Source: Alphaproteobacteria bacterium
GTDB lineage: Bacteria; Pseudomonadota; Alphaproteobacteria; Rhodobacterales; Rhodobacteraceae
DNA: 64,000 nt
NCBI GenBank assembly: GCA_030428355.1
Contig: JAUIBL010000012.1
Coordinates: 21,866-85,865 of the forward strand
Direction of reading: 5' to 3'
This document shows, one piece after another, positions 18,216 to 28,247 of the stretch; within the stretch, counting starts at the first letter, position 1; each line of letters starts with the position of its first letter. The position numbers and the translations under genes are program-made. Under the pieces are notes generated by a model, which worked only from the letters and a program-made list of their open reading frames with translations, searched no databases and was not told where the DNA came from.

Positions 18216-18953
18216 ATGACATATGTTCCGTTTTTTGTGCATGGAGAGAACCGATCGTCGCGTTGGTTGATCACCTGCGACCATGCCGCGAACACAGTCC
18301 CGCCCGAGCTTGGCGGAACTTTGGGCCTGCCCGAAGCGGATATGGCACGCCATATTGCCTACGACCCCGGTGCGGCAGGTGTCACACGGGCGCTTGCGGA
18401 TGCTTTGGGCGGGACAGCGATCCTGTCAAATTTTTCGCGGCTCGTGATCGACCCGAACCGAGGCGAGGACGACCCGACGCTGCTGATGCGTCTTTATGAC
18501 GGATCCGTCATCCCGGCCAACCGACATGCCGACGAGGCGGAAAAAGAACGTCGCTTGAATGCCTATTACCGCCCGTATCACGATGCTTTGGCCGCCTTGG
18601 CACATCGGCGCGAGGACACGGTCATCGTTGCCGTGCATTCCTTCACACGGCAATTGAAGGCGCGCCCCAGCCGCCCGTGGCATGTTGGTATTCTGCATGC
18701 CTATGACCGCCGCCTGTCCGATCCGCTGATTGCCGCGCTTGAAGCAGAACCCGATCTCGTGGTCGGCCGAAACGAACCCTATCCCGGTCATTTGCCGGGC
18801 GACGCGATTGACCGGCACGCCTTGCATCATGGCCGGATCAACACACTTATCGAGTTGCGCAACGATTTGATCGCGACCGAAGCAACGCAGACAGCATGGG
18901 GCGAACGTCTTGCCCCTTTGCTGATGGAAGCTTTGGCGCAGGTAACAGACTGA
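18216..18953 (+). CDS. N-formylglutamate amidohydrolase
   Basis: The 245-residue protein belongs to the FGase family, zinc enzymes that hydrolyse N-formylglutamate, the last step of one histidine degradation route, and related N-formyl compounds. Visible motifs are WLITCDHAANTVPPELG near residues 16-32, where Asp and His bind metal, then VIDPNRGEDDPTLLMRLYDG, and VIVAVHSFT with a further conserved His. The start at 18216 has GGGAG about ten bases upstream. No hut genes are nearby, so the true substrate is open. It is followed after 17 bases by a DUF1244 gene. Confidence 0.87.
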   Translation: MTYVPFFVHGENRSSRWLITCDHAANTVPPELGGTLGLPEADMARHIAYDPGAAGVTRALADALGGTAILSNFSRLVIDPNRGEDDPTLLMRLYDGSVIPANRHADEAEKERRLNAYYRPYHDALAALAHRREDTVIVAVHSFTRQLKARPSRPWHVGILHAYDRRLSDPLIAALEAEPDLVVGRNEPYPGHLPGDAIDRHALHHGRINTLIELRNDLIATEATQTAWGERLAPLLMEALAQVTD

Positions 18954-18970
18954 ACCGGAGGACAGAACTG

Positions 18971-19288
18971 ATGGACACACAAACCCAACTTGAGATCGAA
19001 GCCGCCGCGTTTCGCCGTTTGCGCCAGCATCTGATCGAAGATCGCCCGGATGTTCAGAACATCGACATGATGAACCTGACCGGCTTTTGCCGCAACTGTC
19101 TGAGTCGCTGGTATCAGGAAGCAGCCAACGAGCGCGGGATCGAAATGGACAAGGATGCTGGTCGTGAAGCGTTCTACGGGATGCCGATGTCGGAATGGAA
19201 AGCCCGCTACCAGACCGAGGCGAGCGATGCCCAGAAAGCCGCTTTCGAGGTGGCATTCAAGGAGAACGTGACCGACAAGGAAGGCTGA
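18971..19288 (+). CDS. DUF1244 family protein
   Basis: A 105-residue cytoplasmic protein whose central block NLTGFCRNCLSRWYQEAANE and following FYGMPMSEWKARYQ are hallmarks of DUF1244, a small helical family found in proteobacteria. The conserved cysteine pair C-R-N-C could bind metal, though this is not established. The ATG at 18971 has GGAGGACAG just upstream, and the gene probably shares a transcript with the amidohydrolase 17 bases before it. It is followed by a strong palindromic terminator. Function is unknown. Confidence 0.85.
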   Translation: MDTQTQLEIEAAAFRRLRQHLIEDRPDVQNIDMMNLTGFCRNCLSRWYQEAANERGIEMDKDAGREAFYGMPMSEWKARYQTEASDAQKAAFEVAFKENVTDKEG

Positions 19289-19298
19289 TCCACGGGCG

Positions 19299-19342
19299 GG
19301 GCGATGCGTCGACGCATCGCCCGTTTTGGTCGACCAAAACGG
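19299..19342. terminator. Tandem perfect palindromes acting as bidirectional terminator
   Basis: Two back-to-back perfect palindromes share their CC: 19299-19322 (arms GGGCGATGCGTC and its complement, centre GTCGAC) and 19321-19342 (arms CCGTTTTGGTC and its complement). The first plus the TTTT of the second forms a standard terminator for the DUF1244 gene. The second can serve the opposing adenosyltransferase gene. Confidence 0.75.
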
Positions 19343-19348
19343 TCTGTC

Positions 19349-19921
19349 CTAGCGGTTTGCCCCCGGCACCCAAAGCACGTCGGCCTTGCCGCTGTCATTC
19401 GCCATGCGTGCGGCGACAAAGAACCAGTCACTCAGGCGGTTGAGGTATTTGACTGCGGCCGGATTCACGCTTTCCATCGTCGCCAGTTCGACGGTCAACC
19501 GCTCTGCCCGCCGCGCCACCGTGCGACACTGGTGCAGATAGGCAGACAGGGCCGTCCCACCCGGCAGGATGAAGCTGCGCAAGGGCTGAAGATGTGCATT
19601 CATCGCATCGATCTCGGATTCCAGGCGATCCACCTGTGACGCGACGATCCGAAGCGGCGTGTATTCCGCCTCACCGTCCCGCTCCATGTCGGGGCGGCAC
19701 AGGTCGGCACCCAGATCGAAGAGATCATTCTGGATGCAGGACAGGCTGGCATCGACCTCGGCTTCGGCCTGCAGACGCGCCAGTCCGACAACCGAATTCA
19801 GCTCGTCCACCGTCCCATAGGCGGTGACCCGCATGGAATGTTTGGCGACACGGGCGCCATTGCCAAGCGCCGTTTCACCGTCGTCACCTGTCTTGGTGTA
19901 GATCTTGTTCAGTACGACCAT
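19349..19921 (-). CDS. Cob(I)yrinic acid a,c-diamide / cobalamin adenosyltransferase, PduO type
   Basis: The 190-residue enzyme transfers the adenosyl group of ATP to cob(I)alamin, giving adenosylcobalamin. The PduO-type signature is clear: IYTKTGDDGETALGNG near the start, KHSMRVTAYGTVDELNSVVG near residues 28-47, and later FILPGGTALSAYLHQCRTVARRAER. The C-terminal VKYLNRLSDWFFVAARMAN is also typical. The product cofactor is required by ethylmalonyl-CoA mutase encoded at the other end of this window, and by methylmalonyl-CoA mutase. It follows a HIG1-type membrane protein gene by only 3 bases, so the two are cotranslated. Confidence 0.94.
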   Translation of the reverse strand: MVVLNKIYTKTGDDGETALGNGARVAKHSMRVTAYGTVDELNSVVGLARLQAEAEVDASLSCIQNDLFDLGADLCRPDMERDGEAEYTPLRIVASQVDRLESEIDAMNAHLQPLRSFILPGGTALSAYLHQCRTVARRAERLTVELATMESVNPAAVKYLNRLSDWFFVAARMANDSGKADVLWVPGANR

Positions 19922-19924
19922 GGC

Positions 19925-20122
19925 TTATTCCCCCCGCAGCCAGACAAAGAGAAGGATAAGGATCACCGCGAGGAATTGCGCAATGATCCGCCAGCGCATC
20001 GCCCTGTTTGCATATTTCTTGTTGAACTCCCCGCCCTTGGCAAAGCTGCCGATGCCAAAAAGCAGAACGGCAACCACGGCCAGACAGGCAATGGCTGCAA
20101 TGATGAATAACGGGTCTTGCAT
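19925..20122 (-). CDS. Twin-transmembrane HIG1-type protein
   Basis: A 65-residue protein with two hydrophobic helices (FIIAAIACLAVVAVLLFGIG and IIAQFLAVILILLFVWL). They are linked by a charged loop containing GGEFNKKYANRAMRWRI, which is the HIG1 domain pattern. Eukaryotic HIG1 proteins associate with cytochrome oxidase; bacterial ones are poorly described but are common in Rhodobacteraceae beside cobalamin adenosyltransferase genes (from memory). Adjacent ATGs at 20125 and 20122 are both possible. It sits 3 bases upstream of the adenosyltransferase start. Confidence 0.82.
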   Translation of the reverse strand: MQDPLFIIAAIACLAVVAVLLFGIGSFAKGGEFNKKYANRAMRWRIIAQFLAVILILLFVWLRGE

Positions 20123-20194
20123 CATGGCACGGGGTATCCTTCGATTGATGTCCACCGGGATGTAGCCGTATCGCGACACAAGGCGAATGAAAAG

Positions 20195-21022
20195 TCAGCC
20201 CTTGGACAAAAGCCAATCCAATGCGCGGGTGGGCAGCACGCGCTTGGCGATGGCCATGGCATGTGTCGGCGTGGTCACCCGGTAACGCGCCTTGGGGCGT
20301 TGTGCTGTCAGTGCCTTGAGAACGGCGTCGGTCACCGCAGATGCCGGCCATTGCACACCCGAGCTGCCACCCTTCTTGAGCAGATCAAGCAGCGAAGCTT
20401 CATACTGTGCGCGGCGGGCCGAACTCTTCCAATCCACCCATTTGTCGAACTGCTTGATCGCATTCTTGCGGAAATCCGTCTCGATCGGGCCGGGTTCGAT
20501 CAGCACGACATGGATGCCGGTCTCTGCCATTTCCATGCGCAGGACATCGGCATAGCCTTCCAATGCGAACTTGGTCGCCACATAGGGCCCGCGGTATTTC
20601 ATCCCGACAAGGCCCAGCACCGATGAATTGAAAAGAATGCGCCCCCGACCAGTGCGACGCATGGCCGGGATCAGATGGCGGTTCAAGTCGTGCCAGCCAA
20701 GAAAATTGGCTTCGAACTGCGCCCGCAAGCCATCCGCAGGAATATCCTCCAACGGGCCTGGCAAGGCGTAGGCCCCATTGTGAAAAACGGCATCAAGAAC
20801 CCCGCCTGTCTGTTCCAGCACGTCGGATGCGCAGCGCGCGATGCTTGACGGGTCTTCGTAATCCAGTTGCGGCGCGGCAAAACCTTCTGCGGCCCGAGCT
20901 TCGCAATCAGTCTGCGCGCGGCAGGATGCGAACACGGTCCATCCCAGCGACCGCAGCCGCCGGGCTGTATCGAGGCCGATCCCTGAGGAACACCCGGTTA
21001 TCAGGATCGTCTTCGATGTCAC
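20195..21022 (-). CDS. Short-chain dehydrogenase/reductase
   Basis: The 275-residue protein is a classical SDR: cofactor loop ITGCSSGIGLDTA near residues 8-20, a variant HNGAYA at 81-86 in place of NNAG, catalytic Ser near 134 in FNSSVLG, and YVATK at 147-151. A basic residue follows the glycine-rich loop region, which suggests NADP, but the substrate is unknown. The start is a GTG at 21020-21022, one base after the stop of the SH3-protein gene; the long upstream frame overlaps that gene and has no SDR features. This tight spacing suggests translational coupling with the SH3 protein. Confidence 0.88.
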   Translation of the reverse strand: MTSKTILITGCSSGIGLDTARRLRSLGWTVFASCRAQTDCEARAAEGFAAPQLDYEDPSSIARCASDVLEQTGGVLDAVFHNGAYALPGPLEDIPADGLRAQFEANFLGWHDLNRHLIPAMRRTGRGRILFNSSVLGLVGMKYRGPYVATKFALEGYADVLRMEMAETGIHVVLIEPGPIETDFRKNAIKQFDKWVDWKSSARRAQYEASLLDLLKKGGSSGVQWPASAVTDAVLKALTAQRPKARYRVTTPTHAMAIAKRVLPTRALDWLLSKG

Positions 21023-21023
21023 G

Positions 21024-21581
21024 TCAGTTGGCAGCCGTGACCAGCCAATCCGCGATCCAGCCTTCGTCACCGGTCGCCGTGTCGCGCAGATGAAGCCAGC
21101 CATTGCCCTCATCGGCAAGGATTTCGACCATGTCGTTGCGGAAAAGCTTGCCGACAACGGCATAGGTCGTCCCCGGACCGCCGCGCAGGTTCACGCGATC
21201 GCCCTCCACAAACCGGAAATCGGGTTCGGGCTGAGGCGCAGGCACAGTTTCCTGAACCTTAGCTTCCTGCACCGCAACCGGCGCGCTGTTCTGCGCTTGG
21301 ATGTCACCATCGGACGCAAGCGCCACAGGCGTTATGACCGGCTCTGCAATCGGCACCACGGGCTCAATCAGCGCGCGTGTCGGCGCAACGTCCGTCAACC
21401 CGACACTGCCGGTTTCGGAGCGTGCGACAACCTCAGCAAGGGGTTTGGATTCGGTTTGAACGGGTTTCGGTTCTGCGAAAATCACGAGAGAATTGCTCCC
21501 CGGCTCAAAGTCCGCACCGCCGGATAACTCGTAAAATGCCATCGCCATGACCGCAAAAGCGATCAGAATGTACTTGTTCAT
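21024..21581 (-). CDS. Membrane-anchored SH3-domain protein
   Basis: The 185-residue protein begins with a hydrophobic segment (YILIAFAVMAMAFYELSGG), likely a membrane anchor or uncleaved signal. A low-complexity linker rich in Pro, Val and Glu follows, then a C-terminal bacterial SH3 domain of about 65 residues: FVEGDRVNLRGGPGTTYAVV, then GNGWLHLRDTATGDEGWIAD. Such domains bind cell-wall peptides in the periplasm. The ATG at 21579-21581 is preceded by AGGGGGA. It is divergent from parC and 1 base ahead of the SDR gene. Its exact role is unknown. Confidence 0.85.
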   Translation of the reverse strand: MNKYILIAFAVMAMAFYELSGGADFEPGSNSLVIFAEPKPVQTESKPLAEVVARSETGSVGLTDVAPTRALIEPVVPIAEPVITPVALASDGDIQAQNSAPVAVQEAKVQETVPAPQPEPDFRFVEGDRVNLRGGPGTTYAVVGKLFRNDMVEILADEGNGWLHLRDTATGDEGWIADWLVTAAN

Positions 21582-21718
21582 ATTGTCCCCCTGCGCCGGG
21601 CGGCCACCTGTCGCATGTTTACGGATACCGTGATTCCCCACGCAACCCGAAGGGGAAATAGAAAAAATATTCCCGCAATTGCTTTACGGCCTCAGAGGGG
21701 GTGAGTATCACATCATCT

Positions 21719-24034
21719 ATGGCTGATGATGTCGACGACCCCAAGATGACCCCCCGCGACTTTGCGGAACCGCTCCGCCGAGCCATCGGGGAACGCTACC
21801 TGACCTATGCGCTGTCGACGATCATGCACCGCGCTTTGCCCGATGCCCGCGACGGGTTGAAGCCCGTTCACCGCCGCATCCTGTATGCAATGCGCGAACT
21901 GCGTCTGAGTTCCACGGGCGGCTTCCGAAAATCGGCCAAGATCAGCGGCGACGTGATGGGCAACTACCATCCGCATGGCGATGCCGCGATCTACGACGCG
22001 ATGGCGCGCCTCGCGCAGGATTTCAACGTCCGCTACCCGCTGGTCGATGGTCAGGGCAATTTCGGCAATATCGACGGCGACAACCCGGCGGCTGCGCGCT
22101 ACACCGAAGCGCGGTTGACCATCGTGGCCGAAGCGCTGCTGGACGGTCTGAACGAGAACGCAGTCGATTTCCGCGCGAACTACGATGGCACGCTGGAAGA
22201 ACCTGTTGTCCTCCCCGCGCAGTTTCCGAACCTGCTGGCAAATGGCGCGTCCGGTATCGCGGTCGGCATGGCGACGAACATTCCGCCGCACAACATCTCG
22301 GAATTGATCGACGCCTGTCTGCACCTGATCAAGGTGCCCGATGCGCGCGACGACACACTGCTCAACTACGTTCCGGGGCCGGATTTCCCGACCGGCGGGG
22401 TGATCGTCGAGGATCGCGCGTCCATCGCGCAGGCCTATCGCACAGGTCGTGGGTCGATCCGTTTGCGCTGCCGTTGGGAGGTCGAGGATCTGGGGCGCGG
22501 GCAATGGCAGATTGTCGTCACCGAGATCCCCTATCAGGTGCAGAAATCCAAGCTGGTCGAACGGCTGGCCGAACTGATCCAGACCAAAAAGGTGCCGATC
22601 CTCGCCGACATCCGCGATGAATCGGCTGACGACATCCGCATGGTGCTGGAACCGCGCACCAAGAACGTGGACCCGGATGTTCTGATGAACATGCTCTTCC
22701 GCAACTCCGATCTGGAAACGCGGTTCAGCCTGAACATGAACGTGCTCATCGACGGGCTGACACCCAAGGTCTGTTCGATGAAGGAGGTGCTGCGCGCCTT
22801 CCTCGATTTCCGGCGCGAAGTTCTGATCCGCCGCAGCCAGCACCGGATGGACAAGATCGACCACCGGCTCGAAGTACTGGAAGGCCTGATCGTCGCCTTC
22901 CTCAACCTCGACCGCGTGATCGACATCATCCGCTATGACGACGATCCCAAGGCCGCCCTGATGCGCGAGGACTGGGGCAAGGATCACCCTCGCGCCATGA
23001 ACGAGCGGGATTATGTCTCGCCGCCGATGGTGGCGGGCGATGACGAACTGGGCCTCACCGAGGTACAGACCGAAGCGATCCTCAACATGCGTCTGCGGTC
23101 GTTGCGCAAGCTTGAAGAGATGGAGCTTGTGGCCGAACGCGACCGCCTGATGGAGGAACGCGCGGGTCTCGAAGACCTGCTCGAAAGCGGCGATCTGCAA
23201 TGGGACGCGATTGCGGATCAACTCCGCGAGACCAGGAAAACCTTTGGCAAGAATTATGCCGGTGGCGAACGCCGCACCACCTTTGCCGAAGCCGGCGAAG
23301 TCGAGGACGTCCCGATTGAAGCCATGATCGAACGCGAACCGATAACCGTGGTCTGTTCGGAGATGGGCTGGATCCGCGCGATGACGGGTCATATCGACCT
23401 CAACCGCGAATTGAAGTTCAAGGACGGGGACGGACCGCGCTTCATTTTCCACGCGGAAACGACGGACAAGCTGCTGGTCTTCGGCTCGAATGGTCGGTTC
23501 TACACCATTCCAGCGGCCAACCTGCCCGGCGGGCGAGGGATGGGCGAACCGCTGCGCCTGATGGTTGACCTGCCGAACGAGGCGGCAATTGTCGATCTGT
23601 TCATCCACAATCCCGAGCGAAAACTGCTTGTCGCCTCCAGCGCGGGCGACGGGTTCATCGTGCCCGAAACCGAGGTGGTCGCGCAGACCCGCGCGGGCAA
23701 GCAGGTGCTGAACGTCAAAGGCGACGTGCGCGCCAAGGTGTGCAAACCTGTTACGGGGGATGCGGTGGCAGTTGTCGGCGAAAACCGCAAAGTTCTGGTC
23801 TTTGCCTTGGACGAACTACCTGAGATGGGACGCGGGAAAGGCGTGCGGCTGCAAAAGTACAAGGACGGGGGCCTGTCGGATGCAACCACCTTCACCCTGG
23901 GAGAAGGCCTCACCTGGCGCGACCCGGCCGGACGCACCAGAACAGAAACCGCCCTTGACGAGTGGACAGGAAAGCGCGCCGGATCAGGGCGAATGGCCCC
24001 GCGCGGTTTCCCCAGAGACAACACCTTCACCTGA
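21719..24034 (+). CDS. parC: DNA topoisomerase IV subunit A
   Basis: ParC is the DNA-cleaving subunit of topoisomerase IV, which unlinks daughter chromosomes, working with ParE (not in this window). The protein has about 771 residues. It shows [21 protein letters not shown] near the start, the quinolone-region [18 protein letters not shown], and the catalytic tyrosine in [10 protein letters not shown] near residue 126. A coiled-coil arm and a C-terminal beta-propeller with [14 protein letters not shown] complete the protein. The start is uncertain: the ATG at 21719 lacks a well-placed ribosome-binding site, and an in-frame GTG at 21701 has AGAGGGG too close. The length and ending fit ParC rather than GyrA. 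Confidence 0.95.
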   Translation: MADDVDDPKMTPRDFAEPLRRAIGERYLTYALSTIMHRALPDARDGLKPVHRRILYAMRELRLSSTGGFRKSAKISGDVMGNYHPHGDAAIYDAMARLAQDFNVRYPLVDGQGNFGNIDGDNPAAARYTEARLTIVAEALLDGLNENAVDFRANYDGTLEEPVVLPAQFPNLLANGASGIAVGMATNIPPHNISELIDACLHLIKVPDARDDTLLNYVPGPDFPTGGVIVEDRASIAQAYRTGRGSIRLRCRWEVEDLGRGQWQIVVTEIPYQVQKSKLVERLAELIQTKKVPILADIRDESADDIRMVLEPRTKNVDPDVLMNMLFRNSDLETRFSLNMNVLIDGLTPKVCSMKEVLRAFLDFRREVLIRRSQHRMDKIDHRLEVLEGLIVAFLNLDRVIDIIRYDDDPKAALMREDWGKDHPRAMNERDYVSPPMVAGDDELGLTEVQTEAILNMRLRSLRKLEEMELVAERDRLMEERAGLEDLLESGDLQWDAIADQLRETRKTFGKNYAGGERRTTFAEAGEVEDVPIEAMIEREPITVVCSEMGWIRAMTGHIDLNRELKFKDGDGPRFIFHAETTDKLLVFGSNGRFYTIPAANLPGGRGMGEPLRLMVDLPNEAAIVDLFIHNPERKLLVASSAGDGFIVPETEVVAQTRAGKQVLNVKGDVRAKVCKPVTGDAVAVVGENRKVLVFALDELPEMGRGKGVRLQKYKDGGLSDATTFTLGEGLTWRDPAGRTRTETALDEWTGKRAGSGRMAPRGFPRDNTFT

Positions 24035-25220
24035 CGCGGACGTCTTGCAGACCGAGGTTGTCGGCACGCGCGGCACCCTGTTCTGGCTGGCTTTAAAAAC
24101 CAGTCTTCTTACTGTTCTCACGCTGGGATTTTACCGCTTCTGGATGCGGACCCGACTGCGCCGCTGGTATTGGTCCGCAATCCGCCCGGGCGGGCATCCG
24201 CTTGAATATGTCGGCGACCCGATGGAAAAACTGCTTGGGTTTCTCTTCGCGGTCGTGGTGCTGGCTTTCTACATCGGCATCGTGAACCTGATCCTGATGT
24301 TTGCAAGCTTTTCGCTGTTTCAGGACAATTTCGCAGCTTATGCCACCAGCGTTGTCGGGGTGATCCCGCTCTGGTTCTTCGCCCAGTACCGCGCACGTCG
24401 CTACATTCTGGCCCGCACCCGATGGCGTGGCCTGCGGTTTGGTCTTGAACCCGGCGCTTGGGGCTATGCATGGCGCGCCGTTCTCCATTGGGCTGTGACG
24501 ATCCTCAGCCTCGGCCTTCTGCTTCCGCGGATGACGTTCTGGCTTGAGAAATACAAGACCGACCGCACCTTTTTCGGCACGGCTCGCATGACGCAAGGGG
24601 GCACTTGGAAAATGCTCTACCCCGCGATGAAGCCCATGTTTCTGGCGTTGGGAGTCTTGGCGATCGGCGGAGGTGCCATGCTGGCCGGGAATATCCCGCT
24701 TGGTGCAGGGATTTGCGTGATTGCAACCTTCATCGGCGTCTACGGGCTGGTTCATTACCGCGTCGAAAGCCTGCGACGACTGACTGAGACGAAAACGATC
24801 AACGGGGTCGGCTTTACGCTGTCTCCAAACGCCTTCCGGGTGTTCATGATCTATGCCCTTGGCACAGCTCTGGCCTGTGCTGCGGTGTTCATTCCCTTCA
24901 TGGTCTTCGGAGTTCTTCTCTTGCTGACACAGTCGATGGACGTCTTGACCGAAATGGGCCTCGAAGATGTCATTGCACCGGTCGAGGGGCTGGGCCGGTA
25001 TGGGATCATCGGACTGAGCGTCATGGTCTACTTCACCATTTTCCTGCTGTGGTCAGCCCTCACCAACGTGTTCATCATATTGCCGGTGATCCGGCATTAT
25101 TTCTCGTCACTCACCTTGTCTCCGGCGTCTGCAGCGGCCGACATCCGTCAGCGCCCCAGGGATGAATTCGCCGAGGCGGAAGGGTTTGCCGATGCTCTGG
25201 ATGTGGGGGCATCGCTATGA
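23955..25220 (+). CDS. DUF898 (YjgN-like) multi-pass membrane protein
   Basis: About 390-420 residues with roughly eight hydrophobic helices. The family signature is repeated: [20 protein letters not shown] followed by [17 protein letters not shown] at the N-terminus, and related TFFGTARM and [16 protein letters not shown] blocks later, as in DUF898/YjgN proteins. Function is unknown. The start is unclear: no convincing ATG follows the parC stop. A TTG at 24045 gives no overlap, while a TTG at 23955 or an ATG at 23880 would overlap parC out of frame. It overlaps the M48 peptidase gene by 4 bases (ATGA), so the two are translationally coupled and probably work together. Confidence 0.82.
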   Translation: MTSGQESAPDQGEWPRAVSPETTPSPDADVLQTEVVGTRGTLFWLALKTSLLTVLTLGFYRFWMRTRLRRWYWSAIRPGGHPLEYVGDPMEKLLGFLFAVVVLAFYIGIVNLILMFASFSLFQDNFAAYATSVVGVIPLWFFAQYRARRYILARTRWRGLRFGLEPGAWGYAWRAVLHWAVTILSLGLLLPRMTFWLEKYKTDRTFFGTARMTQGGTWKMLYPAMKPMFLALGVLAIGGGAMLAGNIPLGAGICVIATFIGVYGLVHYRVESLRRLTETKTINGVGFTLSPNAFRVFMIYALGTALACAAVFIPFMVFGVLLLLTQSMDVLTEMGLEDVIAPVEGLGRYGIIGLSVMVYFTIFLLWSALTNVFIILPVIRHYFSSLTLSPASAAADIRQRPRDEFAEAEGFADALDVGASL

Positions 25221-26338
25221 CGATCTTGCGGGTCGGGGCCGCGCCACAATCCTTTCTGGCGACCGCGACATATTTCGATGGCGCACACGCTGTGCCGTCG
25301 CAGGTGACGTTGACCGTCGACGAAGACACGCTTTGCCTTGTTGGCCTCACGGAAACCGGACGGGACATCCGTTGGCCTTTGTCGGACATCCGCGAAGTGC
25401 CGGACCAGGCAGGCGGCGATCAGTTGGTCCTGCAACTGGCCGACGATCCTGTTCAGCGCATCATTTTGCCTGATCACGTCCTCGCCCCGCGCCTGCCCAA
25501 CCGCCACAAACGGCCCAAAGTGGCCAGACGCGGCCCTCTGATCACCTGGGCGCTTACCGCAGTCGCGTCTGTCGCTCTGATCATCTTCGTTCTGGTCCCG
25601 ACGATGGCGAACCAGTTGGCACGCTTCATACCGCCCGAAGGAGAACGTGCCCTTGGAGAGATCACGCTCAATCAGATCAGATCCGCGTTGGATCAAACCG
25701 GCCTGAACCCCGTGCCTGTCTGCGACAACCCCGATGGCTTGGCCGCCTTGGCCAAAATGGAAACGCGCCTTCAAGACGCCTTGCCCGAGATGCAGACGCT
25801 GACGGTCTCGGTACTCGATCACGAGATGATCAATGCGTTCGCCCTGCCCGGCAACTATATCGTTTTCTTCCGAGGTCTTATCGAAAAAGCACAGACCCCC
25901 GAGGAAGTGGCCGCCGTCTTCGCCCATGAGATCGGCCACGTGGTGAGTCGAGACCCGACCCGACACGCGTTGCGCTCAGCGGGCTCTCTTGGGGTGTTGG
26001 GGCTGATTTTTGGCGATTTCGCAGGCGGCGCAGTTGTTCTGTTGCTCGCAGAACGCCTGATCGAGGCACAATACAGTCAGGACGCAGAGTCACAGGCAGA
26101 CGCCTTTGCCCATACCGTGCTCTTGGATGCCCGGATAGCACCCTCCGCGTTGGCCACGATGTTCGACAGATTCCGCGCCCTTGGTGGCGACGCCGGCCCA
26201 TTTGTTTCGCATTTTCTCAGCCATCCGTCGCTGGGAGACCGAATACAGGCCGCTCGCGACGCAACCCCCGCAGGATTCGAAGCGGTCCCGGTGCTGTCCG
26301 CTCAGGAATGGCGCGCGCTTCAGAACATCTGCGATTGA
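25217..26338 (+). CDS. M48-family membrane-associated metallopeptidase
   Basis: The 373-residue protein has an N-terminal soluble domain, one membrane segment near residues 110-130 (WALTAVASVALIIFVLVP), and an M48 peptidase domain. The zinc motif HEIGH lies in VFAHEIGHVVSRDP near residue 240, and the third ligand is in SQDAESQADAFA near 290-300. LPGNYIVFFRGL is also typical. The arrangement resembles the Oma1/HtpX group of membrane-protein quality-control proteases, with the catalytic domain on the outer face. Its ATG overlaps the DUF898 stop, forming a two-gene unit whose first product may be its substrate or partner. Confidence 0.88.
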   Translation: MTILRVGAAPQSFLATATYFDGAHAVPSQVTLTVDEDTLCLVGLTETGRDIRWPLSDIREVPDQAGGDQLVLQLADDPVQRIILPDHVLAPRLPNRHKRPKVARRGPLITWALTAVASVALIIFVLVPTMANQLARFIPPEGERALGEITLNQIRSALDQTGLNPVPVCDNPDGLAALAKMETRLQDALPEMQTLTVSVLDHEMINAFALPGNYIVFFRGLIEKAQTPEEVAAVFAHEIGHVVSRDPTRHALRSAGSLGVLGLIFGDFAGGAVVLLLAERLIEAQYSQDAESQADAFAHTVLLDARIAPSALATMFDRFRALGGDAGPFVSHFLSHPSLGDRIQAARDATPAGFEAVPVLSAQEWRALQNICD

Positions 26339-26506
26339 TGCCGCATCACAGCATCGCGCTGGCGAAATACTCGAAAACGCGACGTCGGATGGCGCTAACG
26401 TGACGATTTTGCCCTGTTTCCCCAGTTCAGGGTTGGGTATCCCTTGCCCGGAACGAAACGTCAGAATCGCAGGTTTCCCTGCGATCCCAACGAGAGGAAC
26501 GCGCCC

Positions 26507-27265
26507 ATGAAGGTCTTGGTACCTGTGAAACGCGTGATTGACTACAACGTGAAGGTTCGCGTCAAAGCGGATGGTTCCGGTGTCGATCTCGCCAACGTCA
26601 AGATGTCGATGAACCCCTTTGACGAGATCGCCGTGGAAGAGGCCATTCGTCTTAGAGAGGCAGGCAAAGCCGACGAGATCGTCGCCGTCAGCATCGGCGT
26701 GAAGCAGAGCCAGGAAACCCTGCGCACGGCGCTCGCCATGGGTGCCGACCGGGCGATCCTCGTGGTTGCAGCCGACGACGTCCACACCGACATCGAGCCG
26801 CTCGCAGTTGCCAAGATCCTCGCCGCCATCGTCAAAGAAGAAGCGCCGGGTCTGGTGCTTTGCGGCAAGCAGGCCATCGACAACGACATGAACGCCACCG
26901 GCCAGATGCTGTCGGCGCTCTTGGGCTGGTCGCAGGCGATGTACGCGAACAATGTCGAAATCGACGGCGACCATGCGGTCGTCACACGCGAAGTCGATGG
27001 CGGTCTGCAGACGGTCAAAGTCAAAATGCCGACGATCATCTCGACCGACCTGCGTCTGAACGAGCCGCGCTATGCGTCCTTGCCGAACATCATGAAGGCC
27101 AAGAAAAAGCCGCTCGATGAAAAGACAGCCGCCGATTACGGCGTTGATGTCACACCGCGCCTCGAGATCGTGAAAACCTCGGAACCCGCAGAGCGTGCCG
27201 CAGGTATCAAGGTGGGCTCGGTCGATGAGCTGGTTGCAAAACTCAAAGAAGTGGGAGCTGTGTAA
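26507..27265 (+). CDS. etfB: Electron transfer flavoprotein beta subunit
   Basis: The 252-residue protein opens with [19 protein letters not shown] and contains [28 protein letters not shown] and [17 protein letters not shown], all standard for EtfB. The last holds the AMP-binding region. The signature [20 protein letters not shown] is near residues 165-184. With EtfA it accepts electrons from acyl-CoA dehydrogenases, probably including methylsuccinyl-CoA dehydrogenase encoded at 37.7 kb, and passes them to ETF-ubiquinone oxidoreductase. GAGAGGAA precedes the ATG. The stop TAA overlaps the etfA ATG by one base. Confidence 0.97.
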   Translation: MKVLVPVKRVIDYNVKVRVKADGSGVDLANVKMSMNPFDEIAVEEAIRLREAGKADEIVAVSIGVKQSQETLRTALAMGADRAILVVAADDVHTDIEPLAVAKILAAIVKEEAPGLVLCGKQAIDNDMNATGQMLSALLGWSQAMYANNVEIDGDHAVVTREVDGGLQTVKVKMPTIISTDLRLNEPRYASLPNIMKAKKKPLDEKTAADYGVDVTPRLEIVKTSEPAERAAGIKVGSVDELVAKLKEVGAV

Positions 27266-28194
27266 TGGCCGTTCTTCTGATTGCCGAAATCACCGATGGC
27301 GCACTGGCGATGGACGCCACCGCCAAGACCGTGACCGCCGCTAAGGCACTGGGTGATGTCACCGTTCTGGCCGCTGGCGCGTCTGCCAAGGCCGCTGCTG
27401 ACGAAGCCGCGACCATTGAAGGTGTCTCCAAGGTTCTGCTGGCGGAAGATGCGCTTTACGGGCATCGCCTGGCCGAGCCTGTCTCTGCGTTGATCGCATC
27501 GATTGCTGGCGATTACAGCCACATCGTCGCCCCCGCGACAACGGACGCCAAGAACATCCTGCCGCGCGTTGCCGCGCTTCTGGATGTGATGGTGATTACC
27601 GACGTGACTGCCGTTGTGGATGCCGACACGTTCGAGCGCCCGATCTACGCGGGCAACGCGATCCAGACCGTCAAATCCTCGGACGCGACCAAGGTGATCT
27701 CGTTCCGCACCTCGACCTTTGACGCCGCACCGACAGGCGGCTCGGCATCCGTCGAAGCCATCGCAACTGGCGACAATCCGGGCCTCAGCGAATGGGTCGA
27801 AGACAAGGTCGCCGCAAGCGACCGTCCGGAACTGACCTCTGCGGGCATCGTGGTTTCCGGCGGTCGTGGCGTTGGGTCGGAAAGCGACTTTGCCATGATC
27901 GAAAAGCTGGCCGACACGCTGGGTGCGGCCGTGGGCGCGTCGCGCGCTGCGGTCGACTCGGGCTTTGCCCCGAACGACTGGCAGGTGGGCCAGACCGGCA
28001 AGGTCGTCGCACCGGATCTCTACATCGCCGTCGGCATCTCGGGTGCGATCCAGCACCTTGCGGGCATGAAGGACAGCAAGATCATTGTCGCCATCAACAA
28101 GGACGAAGAAGCCCCGATCTTCCAGGTTGCGGATTATGGCCTTGTCGCGGACCTCTTCACCGCTGTGCCGGAACTCACCGAAAAGCTCGGCTGA
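27265..28194 (+). CDS. etfA: Electron transfer flavoprotein alpha subunit
   Basis: The 309-residue FAD-binding partner of EtfB. The FAD-domain signature is visible at the C-terminus: [60 protein letters not shown] and [19 protein letters not shown]. The N-terminal domain contains the [20 protein letters not shown] segment. Its start overlaps the etfB stop by one base, and a strong terminator follows 20 bases after its own stop, closing the operon. Confidence 0.97.
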   Translation: MAVLLIAEITDGALAMDATAKTVTAAKALGDVTVLAAGASAKAAADEAATIEGVSKVLLAEDALYGHRLAEPVSALIASIAGDYSHIVAPATTDAKNILPRVAALLDVMVITDVTAVVDADTFERPIYAGNAIQTVKSSDATKVISFRTSTFDAAPTGGSASVEAIATGDNPGLSEWVEDKVAASDRPELTSAGIVVSGGRGVGSESDFAMIEKLADTLGAAVGASRAAVDSGFAPNDWQVGQTGKVVAPDLYIAVGISGAIQHLAGMKDSKIIVAINKDEEAPIFQVADYGLVADLFTAVPELTEKLG

Positions 28195-28214
28195 GCACAA
28201 CTCATTGAACGACC

Positions 28215-28247
28215 AAAAGGCGCGCCGAATTCCGGCGCGCCTTTTTT
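28215..28247 (+). terminator. Rho-independent terminator of etfBA
   Basis: Arms GGCGCGCCG and CGGCGCGCC around a 5-base AATTC loop, extended by A:T pairs and ending in TTTTTT. It begins about 20 bases after the etfA stop. Its right edge touches the stop codon of the opposing DUF6473 gene at 28246-28248. Confidence 0.9.

Noticed and set aside
21713..23608. 631-codon open frame antisense to parC
   Set aside because: It mirrors parC exactly, has no domain pattern, and long antisense frames are expected in GC-rich coding DNA. The same holds for the 491-codon frame opposite metG, the 590-codon frame opposite pckA and the 657-codon frame opposite rodA.
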